From positions 146,245 to 210,244 of the forward strand of contig SDOX01000118.1 in assembly GCA_004565275.1 (NCBI GenBank): a stretch of 64,000 nucleotides of DNA, written 5' to 3'. The notes beneath the pieces are model-generated. The model was not told the DNA's origin. It did not search any database and saw only the letters and a program-made list of their open reading frames with translations. The stretch is from Nannochloropsis salina CCMP1776. Taxonomy: Eukaryota > Sar > Eustigmatophyceae > Eustigmatales > Monodopsidaceae. Made by a program: the position numbers and the translations under genes. This document shows positions 15,211-26,534 of the stretch, in pieces. The number at the start of each line of letters is the position of its first letter. Within the stretch, counting starts at the first letter, position 1.

Positions 15211-17202
15211 ATGGAGACTACTGATACTGATGCGTTGGAACGTTATCTGCCACGAATCCTGCCCCGCGATTTCCTAGCCCCGTCAGTCTCTTCAACCTCC
15301 CCACCCACTGCACTGCACATTAAGGCAACGAAGCTGGAGGGCGGGCAGTCAAATCCCACGTATTTGCTCAGGCTTCAACCCTCTGATCGTCAATTGGTTC
15401 TCCGTAAGAAACCTGCGCTTGTCAAAGTAGCTTCCGCTCATGCCGTAGAGAGGGAATTTCGTGTGCTTGAGGCCTTGCAAAATTCAGACGTGCCCGTTCC
15501 TCCCGTCTACCATCTCTGTGAAGATGCTTCGGTTTTGGGCACTCCCTTCTACCTTATGGGTTTCGTTGAAGGGCGCATCTTTCGGGATCCGACTTTGCCA
15601 TGCATAAAGACCTCTCAAGAGCGGGCACAGTATTACCGGGCGATGGTAGCCACCCTGGCAGCTATCCATACGTTGGATTGGCGGAAGCGGTCCTTGAGCA
15701 CGTTCGGAAAGCCAGATGGAGGATACTTTGCTCGACAATTGAAACGTTTGAGAAGTGTGATGGAAAAACAGGCTGAAAATGCTGGATACTTCCCAGGTTT
15801 GCAAGAAGTGTGCTCGGACATGTTGCTCTATTCTGAGCAGCCAGGCTTCAAAATGAGGGACCAAACTTGCCTGGTTCACGGGGACTTTAAGGTCGACAAC
15901 GTGGTCTTTCATCCCACGGAGCCTCGCGTCATCGCTGTGCTAGATTGGGAACTCTCCACGCTGGGCCACCCTATGGCTGACCTGGCCAACCTCGCCATGA
16001 TGTTTTTCGTCCCGGCCGTTCCCCGGGCTCCTATCTCTGGCCTGCTTGGACTGGATTTGGAGGCTCTGGGGATTCCTGATGAGGATGAGCTGGTGAAAGC
16101 GTATTGTCAACTAGTCGGACGTTCCTACCCAGACAGGGCATGGCGCTTTTACACTGCCTTTCTCTTTTTTAAAAACGCGGTAATCTTGCAGGGTGTGGAA
16201 GCACGGCGGCAACAAGGCGTAGCCTCAAGCAAGCATGCAATTAAATTATTGGATCTAGCTCCCATTCTCGTTGAAATTGCCAGACAGCACTTGGTTGAGG
16301 CACAGGAGAGAATTGGACAGGAAAGCATTAACAATGCGACACAAGAGGACAAGAAGAACAATGTGGTGGTTTCTCCAGTGAAGGACATTGAGGCATGGGC
16401 GGAGGAAGTTTTGGTCGTGGTCTTTGATTGGGGGGGCGTCCTGACCCGCTCCTCGCCCCTCGCCGCTATCCGGAACCACGAACGTCGGAACGGCCTGCCT
16501 GCGGGCTATCTCAGCGTGGCATTTAACTCAGCCGGTGACGAACATGGCCTCTTCCAGATGTTGGAGAGGGGAGAAGTAGCGCTAGACGATGCTTTTCTTG
16601 AAAAATGGGAACTAGAGCTCACATCCTCACGCAGTGGGCAGGCTTATGTACAAGTAGCGCACCGCGTAAAATCCGCGGAGCTACCGATCGACTTCCGCCC
16701 TCCCTACATTAACGTCCGTGCACTCATGTATCAAATACTGTCTGCCTCAACAACCATAGATCCTGCCATGCTTGCCGCTGTGCGAGCCTTGCGTTCTGCA
16801 GGGGTGCGTACCGCTTTGCTAACTAACGACTTTCGTGTGGCGCCCAGTTTTTTTTCTCCAGCCGACCCAGAAGGATTCGACCTTTGGTCTCGTTTGGAAA
16901 AGATTCACGAGATCTTTCACGACCCATCAATTTTTAACTTTGTAATATCCTCGGCGACAATGCGGGCGAGGAAGCCCGAGATACGAATCTACGAGGCGCT
17001 CCTCCAGAGGCTGGGATTTTCGAAGAAGTCAGCGAGTCGAGTATTGTTCTTGGATGACATCGGCCGTAATCTCAAGGCTGCAAGAAGTATAGATATTAAA
17101 ACTATGCTCGTCAAGGAAGAGAACAAAGCGCAAATAGTGGCGGCGCTGGAGGGTTTGGCAAGGGCAAAAGGTGGAGGCGGGAGGTTGAGTCCGCGGCTAT
17201 AG
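15211..17202 (+). CDS. APH-type kinase domain fused to a HAD-like domain (ACAD10/11-related)
   Basis: The first about 360 residues are an aminoglycoside-phosphotransferase-fold domain of the kind found at the N-terminus of ACAD11: a glycine-rich [12 protein letters not shown], the catalytic loop [15 protein letters not shown], and the metal-binding [18 protein letters not shown]. The last about 250 residues are HAD-like: [10 protein letters not shown] (nucleophile Asp), TALLTNDF, the lysine in [12 protein letters not shown], and [13 protein letters not shown]. In human ACAD10 the order is HAD, APH, acyl-CoA dehydrogenase; here APH comes first and there is no dehydrogenase domain. In animals this family acts on 4-hydroxy acids by phosphorylation before beta-oxidation, so a related role is possible, but that is inference. 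The gene is intronless, 663 residues, with no obvious targeting leader. Confidence 0.82.
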   Translation: METTDTDALERYLPRILPRDFLAPSVSSTSPPTALHIKATKLEGGQSNPTYLLRLQPSDRQLVLRKKPALVKVASAHAVEREFRVLEALQNSDVPVPPVYHLCEDASVLGTPFYLMGFVEGRIFRDPTLPCIKTSQERAQYYRAMVATLAAIHTLDWRKRSLSTFGKPDGGYFARQLKRLRSVMEKQAENAGYFPGLQEVCSDMLLYSEQPGFKMRDQTCLVHGDFKVDNVVFHPTEPRVIAVLDWELSTLGHPMADLANLAMMFFVPAVPRAPISGLLGLDLEALGIPDEDELVKAYCQLVGRSYPDRAWRFYTAFLFFKNAVILQGVEARRQQGVASSKHAIKLLDLAPILVEIARQHLVEAQERIGQESINNATQEDKKNNVVVSPVKDIEAWAEEVLVVVFDWGGVLTRSSPLAAIRNHERRNGLPAGYLSVAFNSAGDEHGLFQMLERGEVALDDAFLEKWELELTSSRSGQAYVQVAHRVKSAELPIDFRPPYINVRALMYQILSASTTIDPAMLAAVRALRSAGVRTALLTNDFRVAPSFFSPADPEGFDLWSRLEKIHEIFHDPSIFNFVISSATMRARKPEIRIYEALLQRLGFSKKSASRVLFLDDIGRNLKAARSIDIKTMLVKEENKAQIVAALEGLARAKGGGGRLSPRL

Positions 17203-17817
17203 ACAGACCATGCGAATGACTACAGGAACGGATGACCATGTTTGAACATGCCGACCAATAACGAAAGAAAAATGAGCTGTGGTCCAGACGTGCCTTTGAC
17301 CTTGTCTGTAATTGCTTCTTCACGGTGGGGCCCGGGGGGCATTCTGCCTGAAGCGAGGGCTGGGGCCCACGAGCGCCGGCGCCGACAGAGCCATGTGGTA
17401 ATCTTTCAGGCGTGCTCGGACCCTGTTCAAATTTCCGGCAATTGCTTTTCCAGCCGCGGGACTTTTAAGTAATTATCTTCATGCGTACTCACTCACTTGT
17501 AATTCGTCAGAGAAGTACAAGACGAGAAGGTACCGATGGAACCGAAGAAGTGAAGTAAATCGAGCGAGGCTCCACCTTTCTCGCCTTCTTTTCCGTAGGA
17601 GGGCCCATCATCGCCTTCGAGGAAACATCTGGCATGTGTATGTTGCCTTGGCATTATCTTCGCCGCCTTAAACCCAAAATTTAAGGACGAATGTGTTGTT
17701 GTCATGTCCGCACATTCTTCGTGATGCACGAGTCTATTTATTCGGTCGAACTCATGAATGTGATTTCTTCCATGCCTCTTTTGCAACAGACGTAAAAGCA
17801 CATTGTACCAAGTATTC
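17203..17817. other. Intergenic region
   Basis: About 615 bp between two same-strand genes. Only motif-free short frames are present and no repeat was noticed. Confidence 0.4.
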
Positions 17818-19194
17818 ATGAGTGCACAGGTTACGACACGTTGGGCGGTAATGCTGCTTCTGCCCTTGGCCCTCCAAGCTGTGAATCATTTCAAGGATCT
17901 GAACAGGTTGGAGGACCTGGAGCTTCTGGGTCTCGTTCAGAAGGACACAGGCGTCGCCGAGAAGCACTTGCTCCTTGGCTTTAGCTCCTCAGCATGTGAA
18001 CAGAGCGTGAGGGGGTTAGGATTTCCATCTGAGTATAGTGTCCTTGGGGAACACGTCGAGACTGGTGAAGTCATGCTTGATCGAAACACTGAACTACCTG
18101 GTGTCTACAACATTTCGAGCTGCAACGAGTATGTATATGTGCCGCGGGGTGGTCGCACTCGCGAAGACTACGATGTAATCAAGGCAGTGGATAAGCTCCA
18201 GCTGCACAACTGGTTGTTCACGCATTTAGCTCTGACAATGGAAGTCATCAACGATTTGCCCTTCGACGTATCCATCAAGTGGGAGGACACGGGCCGTTCT
18301 CAGGCCCCTCAGGATCTCATCTCCATCCCGCGGGGGCGAACGTCGTCTATCAACACATTCGAAACACATCACCTCCGATTTGTCAGCCACCAGCCTGGAT
18401 CAGAACCCCGTCAATTTCTGCGCGTGCGTGTTGACGGCAGCAGAAATACGGTGCGCTTGTCGGACTTTCTGACTGAGGAGGCCAACCAGCAGTGCCTCAA
18501 CCCCCAGGACTGCGGCGCCAAGACCGTAACCACGCTCCCGAATGTAAACAACCAACACGGCTCTACCGACGATGTGCAGCTCGTGGAAGAAGACATGAAC
18601 ATTTGGCGTGGCCGGGACGTGGAGAACAAAGGAAGGGTTGTGCGGAACGAGGTTCAGCCGAAAACCAAACCACGGTACACGGCTCTTGGCTTCAAGAAGA
18701 CGCGCATCCCCGACGCTGTCTATCAGGTCTTGCTGAACCGCTACCACTCGGGTGAGCATATTCTCGAGCCCTGGCCGAAGTCTGACTGTCACACGAACTT
18801 TTTCGAGGCGCCGTCTACCATGGTCTACCTCTCGGATGCCGAGAAAGCTGACATTTTTGCCGGCATGATGCCGAACTTGAGCAAGTGGGCTGGAGGCGTG
18901 AAGCTCCACCCCACCTCTTGTTACGGGATCCGGATTTACCATAACGGATCCTGGCTACGCGAGCATGTGGATACCGGGGACACGCACATCATCTCTGCCA
19001 TTATGAATGTTGATCAGGACGTAGAGGAGGACTGGCTTCTCACCTTCATCGACCACAATGACAACAGGCACTTTGTCACGCTCGAGCCTGGTGACGCGCT
19101 GTACTATGAGTCTGCATCAGGCTTGCACGGCCGCCCCATCCCTCTGAAGGGCAAATTGTTCGCGAACGCCTTCGTGCACTTCAAGGTCGTGTAA
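17818..19194 (+). CDS. Secreted prolyl-4-hydroxylase-like 2-oxoglutarate/Fe(II) oxygenase
   Basis: The C-terminal domain (about the last 150 residues) has the fold signature of prolyl 4-hydroxylases: the iron pair in LREHVDTGDTHIISAIMNV (His-x-Asp), the distal His in ASGLHGRPIPLKGK, and a following Lys that would hold 2-oxoglutarate. The in-frame codon at 17803 is TTG, so I start at the ATG at 17818; this gives a hydrophobic leader (AVMLLLPLALQA), pointing to ER entry. The middle of the protein holds a beta-rich segment that I do not recognise (about residues 80-220). Length is 458 residues, with no intron. Substrate is unknown; cell-wall or matrix glycoproteins, or collagen-like proteins, are the usual targets of the family. 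Confidence 0.82.
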   Translation: MSAQVTTRWAVMLLLPLALQAVNHFKDLNRLEDLELLGLVQKDTGVAEKHLLLGFSSSACEQSVRGLGFPSEYSVLGEHVETGEVMLDRNTELPGVYNISSCNEYVYVPRGGRTREDYDVIKAVDKLQLHNWLFTHLALTMEVINDLPFDVSIKWEDTGRSQAPQDLISIPRGRTSSINTFETHHLRFVSHQPGSEPRQFLRVRVDGSRNTVRLSDFLTEEANQQCLNPQDCGAKTVTTLPNVNNQHGSTDDVQLVEEDMNIWRGRDVENKGRVVRNEVQPKTKPRYTALGFKKTRIPDAVYQVLLNRYHSGEHILEPWPKSDCHTNFFEAPSTMVYLSDAEKADIFAGMMPNLSKWAGGVKLHPTSCYGIRIYHNGSWLREHVDTGDTHIISAIMNVDQDVEEDWLLTFIDHNDNRHFVTLEPGDALYYESASGLHGRPIPLKGKLFANAFVHFKVV

Positions 19195-19872
19195 GGCGCA
19201 AGTCCACACGAAGCACCGGGAGGCATGGGTATGGGGCTGTGTAGGAGTGAGGTCTCGGTTGTCTAGGGGTACACATGAAATTGCGCGAAGGGGAACAAAA
19301 TCTTTGGAAGAGAGAGCGATCGAAAAAAGGGTTCGGCGAAAAAGCAAGAAAATCACTACATATGCTTTCGAACCTTTCATCGCTATCAACTTTTATTTTT
19401 TTATTCCACATTTCAACCTCAGGCTTACTCTGCTTTCTTTACTATTCAAAAAGGTCGCTCTACCCGCATTATGAAAGCTGTCTCCAGCCAAAATGCCATG
19501 CGTTTTCACGACTCGCTCTACATTATATTTCGCTCCTCTACATATGACCGGCACGGTCATTGCCTCAGGCACCTGTATCTTGACCTGAAGGACCTACAGC
19601 GGAAAGGAGGGGAAACAGCGGAACAAGGGGGAGGGTTTTGGCCAAACACATACGTACCCGGTCTCCCGCAGAGAGAGGCCAGCTCTTGTGCTCCCCGAGG
19701 GCGACATGATCATACACGGTACTGCGGGGTGGTGCGGAGAACCAAGGAAAAAATGTAAAAAGCATCTAATCACCTCTCTCATCGCTTTAACATATTTGTG
19801 TGGAGCACGCCTAGACACCTGTTTCGTCGCCTGACATATTCGTCTGCGCTTGCATACGGTTTTCTTTCCCAT
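19195..19872. other. Spacer between convergent genes
   Basis: About 680 bp containing the 3' ends of the oxygenase gene (plus) and the DUF3605-like gene (minus). No motif was found in the short open frames. Confidence 0.4.
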
Positions 19873-21337
19873 CTATACAGCAGCACTCTCTCCTTTCGCC
19901 GAGACTTCCCGCTTTTTGTCTTGGTCGGCTCCTGTGCTATCGGCGTGAGGAGAAAGAGGGGAAGACATTGACACAAACACGTTCTTCTTCCTTCCCTTTT
20001 CCTCCCTTGAGCCGCAATTTTCTTGATCCAAATTCCCATTTTCTTTTAGCACCTCCAAGTCATCCTCAGGGTCAGATTCCTCTCCATTTTTTCCATCCTC
20101 CCTCAGGCTATGGTCGTCCAAGTCCTCTGCGTCTCCTCGAGAGGGACTGGGGCCCACTTCCTCGTCAGGCACCTCCTGTGAAGCCAACCCCCGCAAGGAA
20201 AATGTCAAGAGAAATCAGAGCATCTCTCAAATCAATTATTTCTCCACAATGTCTTACCTGTGTGTAAATGTGGACGTGGTAGACCTGAATGGAGCGTGAC
20301 GCGTTCTCGTCCAAGTTCCAGCGCCGCACGCCAGGACGCTCTCGCTCGATCCAGTCTATCATGTAGGACTCCACCTCCTCTAGCGACAGCTCTCGCCGCG
20401 CCCACAAAGTCATGTGCCGAATGCCCTTGGGAGTGTTGTACCTGTCAATATCAAAAGCGCAGGGACCGCGGGTCAAGTAGAGGTTTCCTGACGTGGGGGC
20501 GCAAGAGACAACGGGATACGTACGGGAACTTATTCTCCTCCAGGACGATTTCGTCGCGCGGGAGCACCGATTGGAGGATCCACTCCTCCCGGGAAGCGTA
20601 CGTTGCATCAATGTAGTCCTGTGTCCGGGTAATACATTAGAGATCAATCCCAAAAGGAGTTAAGTGTCTGGCGAAAATCTCCCCCACAGGACCGCAGTCG
20701 CCTGCCCGACCTTTTACCACAGACCCTCACTCTCACGCACCATGTGATCCCACTTTCTCTCCTTGCACTCTCTCGATCGGTCCCAGTATTCAATCTTCAG
20801 AGTGCGCCGGCACATCGCGTTCATGCTCACAGGATGGTCCCAGTTCTCTTCCCCCCGGAAGCTATCATCTACTTCTCGCCTCATGGCGCCCTCCTCGTCA
20901 TCTTTGCCGTTCTTTTTCGCGTCAATCTCCTTCACAACATGAGCCCCGTAGTTATCGCCACGCGCAGGAGAAGGAGAAGCGGACCGGTTGTGGTAGGAGT
21001 GCCTCCGGCGCTTGAGTGAGGAGACAGCCGAGCAGGCGGCCGTTTCAGGGGCCCTTACGGGGGTGGACGCGCCTTCCGCGGCCTCCACCAGCCAGAAGGA
21101 TGCGGGCTCGTCCGTTGCTTCCGAGCTATCATGGCTGCGGCAGGGAGAGATATAGAGAGAAGAGTCACACGAGGTGGGCGGGTTTTTCTCCTCCCTTCCT
21201 TTTCGTTTCCGATTCTCCCCCCCATGGCGTTGAAAAGGGCGCTTTAGATGAGAATCCGCGCCCCCGTTGCCGGGACTGGAGAGGCTGGATGAGGTGGAGG
21301 GAGTGGACATGATCGGAACATTCAGTACCCTGCTCAT
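19873..21337 (-). CDS. DUF3605-like protein, four exons
   Basis: Reading GT-AG signals on the minus strand joins four open segments in one frame: exon A 21337-20741, exon B 20618-20524, exon C 20441-20258 and exon D 20175-19873, total 392 residues. The joins rebuild the conserved core: exon B ends KFP and exon C continues YNTPKGIRHMTLWARREL, then RRWNLDENASRSIQVYHVHIY. This pattern (P-x-GI-x-H-x-x-LW followed by a late H-x-H) is that of DUF3605, a family of unknown function best known from fungi. The first about 170 residues are low complexity, rich in Ser, Arg and His, and the last about 100 are acidic; both look disordered. A second ATG at 21310 could be the real start. Function is unknown. 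Confidence 0.65.
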
Positions 21338-22212
21338 AGAAGCGATGCTTTAGCGCACTTTCTGAGCAACACCCAACTGAGAAACGGAGTAGGACCTCGG
21401 TGAAAGAGGTGTCTGCGACAAAGTACCTGCCCGACGCAAGCACTAAAAATACGCTCCACAAGTGCTCTGAGGTGGAGCGTGAGACTGACTGACAATAACC
21501 TGTCTTCATAGGTGAGGGGATGTGATTGAGCAAATGGTTCTAGATTTTCTTTCATTCAGCCACCACGACGCAGCCGAGCAAGACCGTAACCACTTTCACA
21601 CACTTGAATGTACAGAGGCAACAACTTCATAAATTTAGGAATGGTCGAAGTCATAGCACCCTGTGTGTGATTGAATGTACAGGGGCAAGTGATGCGCAAC
21701 ATTTTGCGGGGACGCGGCCCGGGTGTGCGGAGTGACGCGGCGCCGGGTAGAGGGAGAGCAAGGATAGCGCGAAAAGAACCAAAGACCCCCCTGGGAAAGC
21801 ATCCCCGTATCTAAAGCCCGTCGCAAGCGAAGCTTCGTCTGATTTCTTTACGTGTGGCAATGGATTGTGCTTGCACGAAAGTGCGACTCGGTTGAGGACA
21901 AGGCACGCCCACGCAAGCAGGCTCGGGGAGAGAGCAACGACGGGGCTCGATCCGCCGACGAGAGGAAAGGCGGGGAGGAAAAAACACACGACTGACCCTT
22001 TTTGTAATTTTTTGGCAGACACTGTGCTACACAACCTCTACATAGGTGCGCATGCTCGTTAATTCCTCAGTTGACCAATTTGGCACGGTGTAAAGTTACA
22101 TCTTCGAGGTTGAGGGTCGAGGACAAGAGCAGTCGGAACATTTTGCTCATGCGTTTTAAATGGACATCAAAAACTGGCGCTAAATTTATCCTATCAAGAC
22201 CCGCGGGAGAGA
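21338..22212. promoter_or_regulatory. Divergent promoter region
   Basis: About 875 bp lies between the start of the DUF3605-like gene (minus) and the WD40 gene (plus), so it should hold both promoters. No coding motif, repeat or RNA was recognised. Confidence 0.4.
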
Positions 22213-23484
22213 ATGGACGAGGTCGAATATCGTAATGGGTGCGCTACCCGAAACCGACCGTCATTCGCATTGGATGACTCTCATTGGTCATGTTTCACGG
22301 GTCATAAAGGGGAGGTTCTGAGTTTGGATGTGCTTGGGCCGCAAGAAAACGGATCAGCGGTCATGGGCGCATCCATGCTGGCATCAGGGGGGGAAGACTC
22401 TACCTGCCGAATATGGGATGTTGCTGCGGGGCGGGCCATACGATGTTACACGGGTATGTTCGACGACAATCAGGGGATAAGCGCTGTCGCCTTTCTTGAC
22501 AAGGATCGCCTCTTCGCTGCGACAAAAACTTCCATTTACGAATTGGACCTACGCGCTCCAGGTATAGTCGTCAAAAATGCAGTGGGGAGTCTGCCTGGCA
22601 TTGCTGACGATATGATAAACCAGATCTCGGTGCAAGCTCGACGCGGCAGCAAGAAGCTAGCAGTAGCTGACGACAGCGGAAAGATCACCCTGCTGGACGC
22701 CAGCTTTCGCCCTCCGAAGCCCATACGGACCTTTCAATTCCCGGGAGGAGAGGATTTTTGTACGTGTGTAGCGTTTCGGCCACGCGTGCAGTGGGACCTT
22801 GCCTGTGGTTTTCACAGCACGAGTACCCTTGGCCTGTGGGACTCTTCGCGGGGACAGAGGGGGTGCCGAGCCATATCCGTGGAGGCGGGATGGCTGAGTG
22901 CTGCGGGAGCAAAAGACGCTGATGCCGATGACCCTACCACTGCTCCGTCGGCAGTCTCATCTTGTCAGCTTTTCAATCCCCCCTACATTAATGGCCTGTC
23001 TTTCTCAGCGGACGGGCGCTTTGTAGCAGTTGCCAAGGGCAACGGCGAAGTAGGCATGTACGACTTCGTGGAAGGGAGCATGGTCGCCCTCCTCGAGGGG
23101 GGACATTCGACAAGCGTGGCTGGCGTCTCTTTCTTGCATGTGCAGGGTGCAGACTTGCCGGGAAAAGGAGCTTCGGGTGTGAGAGGACGGTCAGGGAGGT
23201 ATGGTCCCTTTATCTTGGCGTCCGTTGGGAACGACCGCGTGCTCAACCTGTGGGAATGCCCCTTACTTCCCGCCTCGGGTAACGATGATCCCCGTGGAAT
23301 AATCACGCCGGCAAGGGTCCTGAAGCGATTCGCTGGTTTGCCGGGAAAGCCCAACTGGATGGTCAACGCCGTCCGCCCCTGTCAGGAGGCGAGAGAGGCG
23401 GGGGTGGTTTGCTTCCAGATTTTTGTGGCCACCACCTCCGCGCACATAGCTGTTCTTAACACATGCCTAGTCAAGCAAGAGTAA
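22213..23484 (+). CDS. WD40-repeat protein, WDR53-like
   Basis: The 423-residue product is a WD40 beta-propeller. Clear repeat units include GHKGEVLSLDV with ASGGEDSTCRIWD, AVADDSGKITLLD, CGFHSTSTLGLWD, AVAKGNGEVGMYD and ASVGNDRVLNLWE. The segment FNPPYINGLSFSADGR resembles the NPP-containing strand of WDR53, a substrate adaptor candidate for CUL4-DDB1 ligases, but WD40 families are hard to separate by eye. The ATG at 22213 is the first in frame and directly precedes the first propeller blade. The gene has no intron and no targeting leader. Confidence 0.7.
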   Translation: MDEVEYRNGCATRNRPSFALDDSHWSCFTGHKGEVLSLDVLGPQENGSAVMGASMLASGGEDSTCRIWDVAAGRAIRCYTGMFDDNQGISAVAFLDKDRLFAATKTSIYELDLRAPGIVVKNAVGSLPGIADDMINQISVQARRGSKKLAVADDSGKITLLDASFRPPKPIRTFQFPGGEDFCTCVAFRPRVQWDLACGFHSTSTLGLWDSSRGQRGCRAISVEAGWLSAAGAKDADADDPTTAPSAVSSCQLFNPPYINGLSFSADGRFVAVAKGNGEVGMYDFVEGSMVALLEGGHSTSVAGVSFLHVQGADLPGKGASGVRGRSGRYGPFILASVGNDRVLNLWECPLLPASGNDDPRGIITPARVLKRFAGLPGKPNWMVNAVRPCQEAREAGVVCFQIFVATTSAHIAVLNTCLVKQE

Positions 23485-23790
23485 TAAAGAAAAAGGCAGT
23501 CTGCTGACCCATGGACCGGCTTGTGTGTGTCCATTAAAAGCCTGTGTCGTCACACCCACAGAAAGCTCAGACCCCCAGACCAATCACCGTGGCCTCGTTT
23601 TACTACCTCAGAAACTACGCTCTTTCTATGACCGCATTTTGATTCTTGTACCTGAGTACTCTAGCATCCGACACAGTGCTGTCAAAAATTGGCATGATCC
23701 ATCTGAAGCTGCGGAACATTTCATGTCACGTTTCCGTCATCAACATTGATTACCCTATACAACAAGGCCCGGACATCTTTCTTCTCTTAC
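23485..23790. other. Spacer between convergent genes
   Basis: About 300 bp with the two 3' ends of the WD40 and ABC1 kinase genes. Nothing else is seen. Confidence 0.4.
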
Positions 23791-26534
23791 TTACTTTGCT
23801 CTACTCCTAATTTCGCCAGCCCCGATTATCCGGCTCTCGCTCCCCCCGCGGGCCCCTGATGCCGTCAGAGGGACCTCACGGTCCCGCCCACTCTGTCGCA
23901 GCCATCGCCGTCGGAGACGGCGACGCGAGGCGCTCGTGTCGGACGATGCGTGCAGCAGCCTCTCGACGCGGTGGAAGAGCCCGCGCACCCCCTTGGTCGC
24001 CTGCCGCTCCGCGTAGGCCGCCAGGACCTGCCGAGAGAGATCGGCCAGCGCCTTGGTCTGCACGGGCGAGGGCCCCGATGGCTTGGGGGAGGAAGACGGC
24101 AGAAGGGAGGAGAGTCCCTGCTCCGCGGCCAGGCTCCTCAGGTTGCCCAGCAGGGTGCCGACGATGACGAGGCGGTCGCGGTCAGGGAGCGAGGCCGGCG
24201 GAGGGATAAGCCCCCCGCTGAGGAGAGAGAGGCCACGCATGGCCACCAAATTGGCATCGTCCACCGCGCCCAAAATGTCTTCGATGAGCGCTTCTCGCAA
24301 GAAAGCCCCGCTGTCCGAGAGAATGTAGGTAAAGATCAGGTCCAGCGTCTCGCGGTTGCTCAGCAGGCTGTCCTCTGCCCTCGTTTCCGGCGCCGACCCC
24401 GCCTCCAGATTGAGCATGGCCGTCATGGGCCGGGACGAGGCCTCCAGCATACGCTCCAGCCGGTTCCACCGGATGCGGTAACGCACCCTGCCTGGGCGGG
24501 TGGTGATCCCGTCGCCCCACTGGTCGGGGGGCTCCTCCACGGGCACGAGCAAGATCTCCTGGAGGGCCAGGCGGAGGGCGGGCGTATCCGAGGATTGGAG
24601 CAGATACTTGAGAATGAAGGGGTACACGGCCTGGGGGGGCGAGACAAGGAGGGAAGGAGGCGGTGGGCGGGTAGAAACGACATCGACGTTGGAGCGCGAG
24701 GGCATTAGGAAAGAGAGGTACAGGAAAAACATCATGTGACAACGTGTCAGGGTTTTGACGCCTCATGCCGGCCAGAAGCTGCTCTGCTTGACCGAGGGAG
24801 GCGTGCAGGGAGGTGGGCAAAGCATTCGCAGCAGGGAGCGAGGGAGCGAGTAGGAGCTTACCTGAATGACTTTGAAGCGCGGATTATAGGAGAGCGCCGT
24901 CCCCTCGCAGATGGCCAGGGTCCTGATCACGAGCGACCAGTAGGCAGGGATGCGGACGGGGAAGCGGTAGGCCACGTCCTGGATGTTGGCGGAGAGGCGC
25001 GCGAAATTCAGGTCCATGAGACTCTTGTCGCCCGAGGTGGAGGCGTTGGTGAAAGCTGCGCGCAGGGCCGGGCCGAAGCCCTCCAGGGCGGCGGGGTCTC
25101 CCTCCCGCGAGACAAAGCCCAGGTCGACGAAGGAGCTCGCCAGCTTGTCGAACTCCTTGTTGTAGAGAAAGGAGACAGCCTTGATCAGGGCGAAGCGCTG
25201 CTCCTCCGTGATCTGCGTCAACATGCCGTGGTCTAGGTACGCTAAGTCCCCACTCGTCGTCCGCAGCAGATTGCCCTGCAGAAAAGAGAGACGTGAAAAT
25301 AAGCGATAAGAGACCAGGGTCTTCCATCACCGGGCATGCTCTGCGGGCGAAGACAGGGGGGAAGGGGAAGAGGGATTGGCATGCGGAGCACGCAAAAGCG
25401 AAGAACCGCCCGATTCGCGACATGGACACTCTCTGTCAAGGAAGGAAAACGTACGGCGTGAGGGTCAGCATGGAGGAAGCCCTTCTCGAGCAACTGGTAG
25501 GTGGAGCATTCCAAGCCGAGTCCGATGAGCCGCTCGGCGTCGTCTCCCCAGGGCAGCTTGGTTCCCTCGATCCACTCCATCGTCAGCACGCGCTTCGTGG
25601 TCAGCTCATCCACCACGCGCGGCGCCGTGATGCCCTCCAGGACAGGCGCCGCGTAGTAGGCCCGGAACTTCTTGCAGTTCTCGCCCTCGTGAATGAAGTC
25701 AAGCTCCTCCCACAGCGTTTCCCCGAATTCGTCCACGATAGCCAGGAGATCCGAGCGCAACTTTCGAGCCCGCTGCAAATAGCCGGCACCCGTGCGAAGG
25801 ATGGCTAAGTCTGCCTCCGCGGTCCGGAACATGTTGGGTCGCTGCACCTTCACGGCCACCACTTGCCCGGTAGCCCGAACGCGCGCCTTGTAGACTTGGC
25901 ACAGGGACGCCGACGCTCGCAAACACTCGATATCGAAGACCTCCGAGGCAGGTCTCCCCAGCTCCTCCTCGATGATCTGGTACGCAATATGGTCGGGGAA
26001 AGGTCCTACGGTGTCCTGCAGCTTCTCGAGCTCCGTCACGTAGACTGGCCCTACGATGTCTGGCCGGTTGCTGAGGGCCTGTCCGACTTTGATGAAGACG
26101 GGCCCTAGCGAGACCAGCATCTCACGCAGCTTCCGCGCGTGGAGGCGCCGGCGCTCGTCTGACGCGCTCTGTCCGGTCATCTCGTCCACATTCACAAGGG
26201 TCAGCCAAGAGAGTATAGGCAACCCTACGTCCCGTAACCGGGCAAGAACCCGCCACCATTCTCGCAGAGCCAGCTTGCTAATTGCAGCGCCATCATACCT
26301 CACAAAGTGATACCCTGGCGGGCGTGAAGATGAGACAAATTCGCTGGATGCTTTGGTTGTCGCCCGTCTCAAGACGAGCCCTTCAGAGGGCTTTCGCGCT
26401 GGAGACACGACCAACCATCCCCGGCCTGATGGTGCCAAAACAAAAATAAGAAAGAGAACTAGCAGAAGATGTCGGGACGGTAAATGCGAGGCCGATGTTT
26501 TGCACTCAATTTTACTTGGTAAAGAGATGCTCAT
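23791..26534 (-). CDS. ABC1/UbiB (ADCK) atypical kinase, probably plastid
   Basis: ABC1 kinases regulate prenylquinone metabolism in mitochondria and plastids. Exons 26534-25455, 25275-24862 and 24630-23791 join in phase 0 across donors GTACGT and GTAAGC to give 777 residues. Family motifs are the KxGQ box (KVGQALSNRPDIV, residues 149-152), the VAVKVQRP lysine (about 229), and the catalytic ADPHAGN, which is rebuilt exactly at the first splice junction, followed by LDHGM. The in-frame codon at 26537 is GTG, so the ATG at 26534 is used. The leader is strongly hydrophobic (LLLVLFLIFVLAPSGRGW), with an aromatic residue after a small-residue run as in stramenopile plastid signals, so a plastoglobule-type ABC1K is likely (inference). 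The C-terminal about 280 residues are Arg/Ser/Leu-rich. Confidence 0.9.
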
